From positions 1-7,010 of the forward strand of contig JAUXDF010000172.1 of the NCBI GenBank assembly GCA_030618505.1: 7,010 nucleotides of DNA, read 5' to 3'. This DNA comes from Spongiibacteraceae bacterium (GTDB lineage: Bacteria; Pseudomonadota; Gammaproteobacteria; Pseudomonadales; PIVM01). Numbering within the stretch: the stretch's first letter is position 1; every line of letters begins with the position of its first letter. Of the stretch, positions 1-4,426 are shown piece by piece. Under the pieces are notes generated by a model, which saw nothing but the letters and a program-made list of their open reading frames with translations, made no database searches and was not told where the DNA came from. The position numbers and the translations under genes were made by a program.

Positions 1-1
1 G

Positions 2-69
2 CTGGTCAACGCAAATATTGCGACTTAAAGGCCTTGAAAAGGCCTAGGAGCTAGATTTGCGTTGGCCAG
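2..69. repeat. Nested inverted repeat (large hairpin) downstream of pit
   Basis: Bases 2-16 (CTGGTCAACGCAAAT) pair with 55-69 (ATTTGCGTTGGCCAG) over 15 positions with one G-T wobble. Inside the loop, AGGCCTT (29-35) pairs perfectly with AAGGCCT (39-45) around a 3-base loop. The structure lies 44 bases beyond the pit stop codon. It could end pit transcription, serve as a two-way terminator with a gene left of the window, or be one copy of a dispersed palindromic repeat. No T-run directly follows the outer stem on the plus strand, and on the minus strand the window ends too soon to tell. The pairing is seen directly; the role is unknown. Confidence 0.7.
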
Positions 70-112
70 GAGCGGACTTAATTTTCGAAAACTTCCGGTT
101 TCTGGTTAGGCA

Positions 113-1387
113 CTAGCTAAACATGCCTTTAAACATAAAGAAGAACATAATGGCCAAGCCGGCACCGGCTGGCAGTGTCACTATCCATGACATAAAAATA
201 GTGCCGATGACTCGCATGTTTAGCGCGCCGATACCGCGGGCAAAACCTACCCCCAACACCGCGCCTACCAGGGTGTGAGTTGTTGAAATGGGTAAACCGG
301 TGCCTGAAGCAATCACCACGGTGGTGGCTGCACCGAGTTCGGCGGCAAAACCACGGCTTGGAGTCAGTTCGGTGATTTTCTTGCCAATGGTGGCCATCAC
401 TTTAAAACCGTAGGTGGCCAGGCCGATGACGATGCCCAGGCCGCCCAATAGTAATATCCAGCTCGGCATCGTTGACTTCATGCCGACAGCACCGGTTTTG
501 AGCACGCCAACAATGGCTGCCAGTGGGCCGACCGCATTAGCGACATCGTTGGAGCCGTGGGCGAAGGCCATTGCACAGGCGGTGCAAACCATCAGCACCG
601 CAAACAGGCGCTCAACATTGGCAAAGCGGTTTTGTTTTTCCAGTACTTCATCGCGTTTTATACGATTTAAAAAGTAGGAGCCAATCAGTGCAACCACGGT
701 ACCGCAAGCAATGGCCCAGCCGATACTTTCCATAAAACCGATGGTAATGCCGCTGTCTTTTAGCAGATGCTTGAGGCCTTTGCTGATGGTGACCATGCTG
801 ATCATAAAGCCGACGGCAAACATATACATCGGCACGTACTTTTTGGCATTCTTAAAGGGGTCATCGGTATCGAGGATTAATTTCTGCACACTTTTAAATA
901 ATCCGTAGGAGAGCGAGCCTGCCAGCACTGGGGAGACCACCCAGCTGGCGACAATCTTGCCTACCTTGCCCCAGTTAACCGCATCAACGCCAATGCCCAC
1001 TGCAGCAAAACCAACAATCGCACCGACAATCGAGTGGGTGGTAGAGACCGGCCAGCCCATCAGGCTGGCAATCAACAACCAACAACCCGCCGCCAGTAGT
1101 GCCGACATCATGCCGTAGACCAATAGCTCCGGGGTGCCCGCCAGCAGCATCGGATCAATAATTCCCTTGCGAATGGTGGAGGTGACTTCACCGCCAGCCA
1201 GGTAAGCACCGGCAAATTCAAAAACTATCGCGATCATAATCGCTTGTTTGACGGTGAGGGCGCGGGAGCCAACCGAGGTACCCATGGCGTTGGCGACATC
1301 ATTGGCACCGACACCCCAGGCCATAAAAAAGCCAAAAAGGCAGGCGAGAATTAACAGTAAATCGCCGTGTTGAGCAAGTACAGACAT
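113..1387 (-). CDS. pit: Inorganic phosphate transporter, PiT family
   Basis: This is a 424-residue inner-membrane protein of the PHO4/PiT family, which in bacteria imports phosphate (usually as a metal-phosphate complex) using the proton gradient. The internal duplication typical of the family is visible: GANDVANAMGTSVGS at 27-41 is mirrored by HGSNDVANAVGP at 277-288, and PVSTTHSIVGAIVG at 113-126 by PISTTHTLVGAVLG at 366-379. Most of the rest is hydrophobic membrane segments. A charged loop around 240-260 (LNRIKRDEVLEKQNRF) is probably cytoplasmic. It is shorter than E. coli PitA (about 500 residues) but normal for the group paired with a DUF47 partner. The ATG is preceded by GGAG (CTCC at 1395-1398 on the plus strand) 7 bases away, which supports this start. 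It lies 16 bases after the DUF47 gene and is surely co-transcribed with it. The ORF is intact. Substrate is inferred from family; related members can carry sulfate, but the DUF47 neighbour favours phosphate. Confidence 0.97.
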   Translation of the reverse strand: MSVLAQHGDLLLILACLFGFFMAWGVGANDVANAMGTSVGSRALTVKQAIMIAIVFEFAGAYLAGGEVTSTIRKGIIDPMLLAGTPELLVYGMMSALLAAGCWLLIASLMGWPVSTTHSIVGAIVGFAAVGIGVDAVNWGKVGKIVASWVVSPVLAGSLSYGLFKSVQKLILDTDDPFKNAKKYVPMYMFAVGFMISMVTISKGLKHLLKDSGITIGFMESIGWAIACGTVVALIGSYFLNRIKRDEVLEKQNRFANVERLFAVLMVCTACAMAFAHGSNDVANAVGPLAAIVGVLKTGAVGMKSTMPSWILLLGGLGIVIGLATYGFKVMATIGKKITELTPSRGFAAELGAATTVVIASGTGLPISTTHTLVGAVLGVGFARGIGALNMRVIGTIFMSWIVTLPAGAGLAIMFFFMFKGMFS

Positions 1388-1403
1388 AATCTTTCTCCAG
1401 GCC

Positions 1404-2084
1404 TCAGCGCGCTATAAGTAGCTGTAAGCGACTACCAACTTTCTGGGCCCGGTCTGCGAGCTCCCCGATACCGTCGATAACCTTGTATAAGAACATCACA
1501 TCAACCGGCGGCAGGTCCTTTTCCAGTTTGAACAACTTGGCCCTGATGGCTACCTGCAGCACATCGGTTTTGTGCTCCTGTTCATCCAGCTCACTAATCA
1601 GTTTTTCGATTACCTGAACCTCTCGGCCACTAAAACCGGCTTCAAGCAGTTCATCAAGTTCCTGGATAGCCTTGAGTGCGTAGGCAGAGGTGATAATGCA
1701 TTCTTTAACAAACTCCACCATAGCGGGCGCCATATCTTCGGGAATGGCCATTTTTCGACCCAGCATCAACCCGGCGATATCCTTTGCGCTATTGGCGACT
1801 TTGTCCTGCATTGTCAGCAGTTCGAGCAGGTCTGACCTGGGCATCGGCATAAAAAGGCTTTTGGGAAGATGGATACGTATTTTCTTTTTCAGTACGTCTG
1901 CTTCATTTTCCAGGCTTTTGACGACCTTCTGTTGTTTCCTGGCTTCCTTCCAGTCACCTTCAAGTGCGAGCTCAAAAAAGGGCATCAGCGCCTCAGCGCA
2001 TTGTTGTGCCTTGGTCATATGTTCCTGAATCGGTTTGATTGGGGATTGCCCAAACAGGTTGGAAAAGGGGTTTCCTCTGGCCAT
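1404..2084 (-). CDS. DUF47 / PhoU-like Pit accessory protein (TIGR00153 family)
   Basis: This 226-residue, soluble, probably all-helical protein belongs to the DUF47 family (TIGR00153, distantly related to PhoU). These proteins are usually encoded next to Pit transporters and are thought to modulate phosphate uptake; the Sinorhizobium orfA-pit pair is the known example. Two ExxxD motifs resembling the metal-binding motifs of PhoU-type proteins are visible: E59-NEA-D63 and E170-HKT-D174. DKVANSAKDI (94-103) and DGIGELADRAQ (204-214) are also typical. There is no signal peptide or membrane segment, so it should act at the inner face of the membrane. The chosen ATG has GGGAG (CTCCC at 2093-2097 on the plus strand) 8 bases upstream; the nearby ATG at 2091 is out of frame. 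It is the first gene of the operon with pit. The biochemical mechanism is not established for the family. Confidence 0.94.
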   Translation of the reverse strand: MARGNPFSNLFGQSPIKPIQEHMTKAQQCAEALMPFFELALEGDWKEARKQQKVVKSLENEADVLKKKIRIHLPKSLFMPMPRSDLLELLTMQDKVANSAKDIAGLMLGRKMAIPEDMAPAMVEFVKECIITSAYALKAIQELDELLEAGFSGREVQVIEKLISELDEQEHKTDVLQVAIRAKLFKLEKDLPPVDVMFLYKVIDGIGELADRAQKVGSRLQLLIAR

Positions 2085-2299
2085 GATTCATGCTCCCGGT
2101 AGGATTTTTTCGCAAGTATATAGTAAAGATTTTATAACGTCAGGTACTCAAATTCAGGCAAATTATAAAAGCTGGATCTATATCAATATTACTTTCGTGA
2201 GACCTGTGTCATGCCTTTGATTTTGAATGGCATATACTTAACAGTTGTATCACAATAGTTAATGATTTTTACTGTCTGGCAATAGTTGAAAAGCTGCTT
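2085..2299. promoter_or_regulatory. Divergent control region between the DUF47-pit operon and the ATPase gene
   Basis: This 215-base AT-rich gap separates two head-to-head transcription units and must hold both promoters unless one is read from afar. On the minus strand, TATAAT (ATTATA on plus, 2162-2167) is a perfect -10 hexamer, but no good -35 lies 16-18 bases behind it; TTGATA (2181-2186) is only 13 away. On the plus strand, TTGAAT (2223-2228) and TTGTAT (2245-2250), 16 bases apart, form a weak candidate for the ATPase gene. CAATAGTT occurs twice (2253-2260 and 2280-2287). I see no convincing Pho box. The promoter role follows from gene orientation; the individual boxes are uncertain. Confidence 0.5.
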
Positions 2300-4093
2300 A
2301 TGAATGACTTGGCAAAACAAACGGTAGCCGCTGATCGTGTACTGGATCTGCGCACCCTGCTCAATGACCTGAAAAGTGATGGGTTGATATCAAAGGAGGA
2401 TGCCGATCGCCTCACCATCACTCCGAGAACAAAAGAGCAGGCTACCCAGCACCTGCTGGTGTTTATTGCTGAACAGGGGCTGATGGATCAGCGCAAATCA
2501 GGTAAACACCTGTCGATAGATTCGTTGGTTAGCTGGCTGGGAGACAAGTGTGGTCAGCTAAATTACCGAATAGACCCCTTAAAAATTGATGTTGCAGCGG
2601 TGACCGATGTTATGTCCTACGCCTTTGCCCAGCGCCATAATATATTGGCTGTGGAGGTGAGTGCCGATGAGGTGGTGATTGCCAGCCCCGAGCCTTTTGT
2701 CAGTATCTGGGTATCGCAGCTTGAGCATGTCACCCGCAAATCCATCCGCCGGGTGATCGCTGATCCGGCCGAGCAGCATCGCTACACAGTTGAATTTTAT
2801 ACCTTGGCGCGCTCCATTATGGGTGCCACTGGCGGTGATGGCGCCAAAGCGGTTGGCGGTGTTACCAACCTGGAAGCGATGCTGGAGTTGGGCGCGTTAA
2901 AAGACCCCGATGCCAATGATCAGCATATCGTCAATATTGTTGATTGGTTGCTGCAATACGCCTTTGATCAGCGCGCCAGTGATATTCACATCGAACCGCG
3001 CCGGGAAATGGGACATATACGCTTTCGTATAGATGGCGTGTTGCACTCTATTCATGAAATGCCCATGCAGGTGGTGGCGGCGGTTATCAGCCGGATCAAA
3101 ACCCTCGGGCGATTAAATGTGGCGGAAAAACGCCGCCCCCAGGATGGCCGTTTAAAAACCAAATCACCCGATGGTGATGAGGTGGAGCTGCGCTTATCTA
3201 CCTTGCCAACAGCCTTTGGTGAAAAGCTGGTGATGCGGATTTTTGATCCGGATGTCTTACTGCGCAGTTTTACTGAGCTTGGCTTGGCTGACCAGGATTA
3301 CACCAACTGGCGTTCGATGACCACCCGTCCCGATGGTATCGTATTGGTGACCGGCCCCACTGGTTCGGGAAAAACTACTACGCTTTACTCTACCCTCAAG
3401 CAGCTGGCTACCAGCGAAGTGAATGTCTGCACCATTGAAGACCCCATTGAGATGGTAGAGGACAGCTTTAACCAGATGCAGGTGCAACACAATATCGAGC
3501 TGGATTTTGCCAGTGGCGTGCGCTCGTTGTTACGCCAGGATCCAGACATTATTATGATTGGTGAGATCCGTGATCTGGAAACGGCGGAAATGGCCATTCA
3601 GGCCGCACTCACCGGTCACATGGTACTTTCTACCCTGCATACCAATGATGCACCCACCGCAATCACCCGTCTGCTGGAATTGGGTGTGCCTTCCTACCTG
3701 ATTAAGGCAACGGTACTGGGGGTCATGGCTCAGCGCCTGGTGCGTACCCTTTGTCCCCATTGCAAAGAGACCTGCAGTATTGATGCAAAGGCCTGGCAAC
3801 AATTAGTGCATCCCTGGAAGCTGCCGGCGCCGGCAAAAATATGCCAGCCGGTGGGGTGCTTGGAGTGTCGTAATACCGGCTACATGGGGCGTCAGGGTAT
3901 TTATGAAATATTACCCTTAACCGAATCTGTGCAAGAGCTGATCAATGAGGCCAATGATATTGATTTGCTTCGCAAGCAGGGTATCAAAGAGGGTATGCGA
4001 ACACTGCGTTTAAGTGGTGCGCAAAAAATTGCTGCCGGGGAAACCACCCTTGAAGAGGTGATGCGGGTAGCGCCTTTGTCCCATGGGCGTTAG
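2300..4093 (+). CDS. GspE/PilB-type secretion or pilus assembly ATPase, stand-alone
   Basis: This is a complete 597-residue member of the type II/IV secretion ATPase family (GspE, PilB, MshE). These hexameric cytoplasmic motors drive pseudopilus or pilus assembly at the inner membrane. An N-terminal T2SSE_N-like region covers roughly 65-135. The first catalytic lobe has ASDIHIEP (226-233) and RFRIDG (241-246). Then come Walker A GPTGSGKTT (352-360, K358), the Asp box TIEDPIE (378-384), Walker B with IMIGEIRD (418-425, E422), and the His box LTGHMVLSTLHTND (437-450). A zinc-binding pair C485-x2-C488 and C520-x2-C523 marks the GspE/PilB branch rather than the PilT retraction ATPases. All catalytic motifs look intact. 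The ATG has only a weak purine stretch (GAAAAG, 2288-2293) before it and no in-frame ATG upstream. No inner-membrane platform, pilin or secretin gene is adjacent, so the partner machine must be elsewhere. Which one (T2SS, type IV pilus, MSHA) cannot be told here. Confidence 0.95.
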   Translation: MNDLAKQTVAADRVLDLRTLLNDLKSDGLISKEDADRLTITPRTKEQATQHLLVFIAEQGLMDQRKSGKHLSIDSLVSWLGDKCGQLNYRIDPLKIDVAAVTDVMSYAFAQRHNILAVEVSADEVVIASPEPFVSIWVSQLEHVTRKSIRRVIADPAEQHRYTVEFYTLARSIMGATGGDGAKAVGGVTNLEAMLELGALKDPDANDQHIVNIVDWLLQYAFDQRASDIHIEPRREMGHIRFRIDGVLHSIHEMPMQVVAAVISRIKTLGRLNVAEKRRPQDGRLKTKSPDGDEVELRLSTLPTAFGEKLVMRIFDPDVLLRSFTELGLADQDYTNWRSMTTRPDGIVLVTGPTGSGKTTTLYSTLKQLATSEVNVCTIEDPIEMVEDSFNQMQVQHNIELDFASGVRSLLRQDPDIIMIGEIRDLETAEMAIQAALTGHMVLSTLHTNDAPTAITRLLELGVPSYLIKATVLGVMAQRLVRTLCPHCKETCSIDAKAWQQLVHPWKLPAPAKICQPVGCLECRNTGYMGRQGIYEILPLTESVQELINEANDIDLLRKQGIKEGMRTLRLSGAQKIAAGETTLEEVMRVAPLSHGR

Positions 4094-4241
4094 CTCTTTC
4101 CCATTTAATGGAATGGTCCTTTCTTCTTATTGTGTGCCCATCGTTCGGGCCTAGATTGTCTTGAGTATATTTAAGTTGTCTTGGTTTATCATCAATGCAA
4201 TGCTGTTCTTTTGCTGCCAGAATCAGCGGATATCAATTTTA
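4094..4241. other. Gene-free spacer after the ATPase gene, probable ancestral glnE upstream region
   Basis: This AT-rich stretch has no convincing ORF on either strand. TTGTCTTG occurs twice, at 4156-4163 and 4176-4183, exactly 20 bases apart (about two helical turns). GCCC (4136-4139) and GGGC (4147-4150) form only a 4-bp stem with no T-run, so no terminator for the upstream gene can be claimed. A glnE promoter probably lies here, or lay here before the element at 4250-4400 inserted, but no -35/-10 pair stands out. Confidence 0.5.
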
Positions 4242-4249
4242 AAAACTTC
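4242..4249 (+). repeat. Target-site duplication, left copy
   Basis: AAAACTTC here is identical to AAAACTTC at 4401-4408. The two copies directly abut the terminal inverted repeats of the element between them, as expected for an 8-bp duplication made at insertion. Confidence 0.8.
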
Positions 4250-4400
4250 GTAATTATTCAGCATAATGAAATAAACACTCTGAACCCACTATTTTCGTCA
4301 TCCCCGAAGTGTTTTGTCGGGGATCCAGAGTCCTTCAAACTGGATTCCGGCTAAAAGACTACCGGAATGACGAACTTTGTGCCTTTGCTGAATAAGTTAC
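4250..4400. mobile_element. 151-bp MITE-like non-autonomous transposable element
   Basis: The ends are inverted repeats: GTAATTATTCAGCA (4250-4263) matches TGCTGAATAAGTTAC (4386-4400) in reverse complement over 14 positions with one extra base in the right copy. It is flanked by a perfect 8-bp direct repeat (4242-4249, 4401-4408). It encodes no transposase and holds no ORF of its own, so it would have needed an enzyme in trans. IS66-family elements are known to begin GTAA and make 8-bp duplications, so an IS66-related transposase is a reasonable guess, not a demonstration. It sits between the spacer and the glnE ribosome binding site, 26 bases before the ATG, and would be in the mRNA leader if glnE is transcribed from upstream. 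Confidence 0.8.
4294..4374. repeat. REP-like double-hairpin palindromic unit inside the element
   Basis: This 81-bp segment is itself a near-palindrome: TTCGTCATCCC (4294-4304) pairs with GGAATGACGAA (4364-4374) with one mismatch. It can also fold as two hairpins. ATCCCCGA (4300-4307) pairs with TCGGGGAT (4317-4324) over 8 perfect bp, and ATTCCGG (4344-4350) pairs with CCGGAAT (4362-4368) over 7 bp. ATCCAG (4323-4328) can pair with CTGGAT (4340-4345) between them. The core words (GTCATCCCCG, GGATCCAG, CTGGATTCCGG) resemble intergenic repeats widespread in Gammaproteobacteria; that family link is from memory. No T-run follows, so it is not a standard terminator. Confidence 0.8.
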
Positions 4401-4408
4401 AAAACTTC
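4401..4408 (+). repeat. Target-site duplication, right copy
   Basis: AAAACTTC is the second copy of the direct repeat, ending 18 bases before the glnE ATG and 3 bases before its ribosome binding site. Confidence 0.8.
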
Positions 4409-4411
4409 AAT

Positions 4412-4419
4412 GAGAAGGA
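4412..4419 (+). promoter_or_regulatory. Ribosome binding site of glnE
   Basis: GAGAAGGA lies 7 bases before the ATG at 4427 and is the best Shine-Dalgarno match in the region. It decides the start: the in-frame ATG at 4367, which lies inside the mobile element, has only a weak CCGGA before it. Confidence 0.75.
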
Positions 4420-4426
4420 AAAGGCT

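Noticed and set aside
105..111. GTTAGGC, matching the integron attC core GTTRRRY
   Set aside because: There is no matching RYYYAAC partner at attC spacing, no cassette organisation, and the heptamer alone is expected by chance.
414..908. Plus-strand open frames opposite pit
   Set aside because: They are antisense shadows of the Pit coding sequence, rich in residues expected from the reverse reading of membrane codons, with no ribosome binding site of note.
2114..2239. AAGTATAT (2114-2121) and ATATACTT (2232-2239) as an inverted repeat
   Set aside because: Eight AT-rich bases more than 100 bases apart are easily found by chance in such a region.
2203..2280. Possible Pho box (CTGTGTCAT at 2204-2212, CTGTC at 2272-2276)
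   Set aside because: A Pho box needs two closely spaced CTGTCAT-type repeats; here the words are imperfect and about 65 bases apart, so PhoB control cannot be claimed.
2300..4093. The ATPase gene as the start of a complete secretion or pilus operon
   Set aside because: The next gene is glnE and the neighbour on the other side is a phosphate-uptake operon; no GspF/PilC, pilin or secretin sequence is present in the window.
4136..4150. GCCC...GGGC stem as a terminator for the ATPase gene
   Set aside because: Only 4 bp of stem and no T-run after it.
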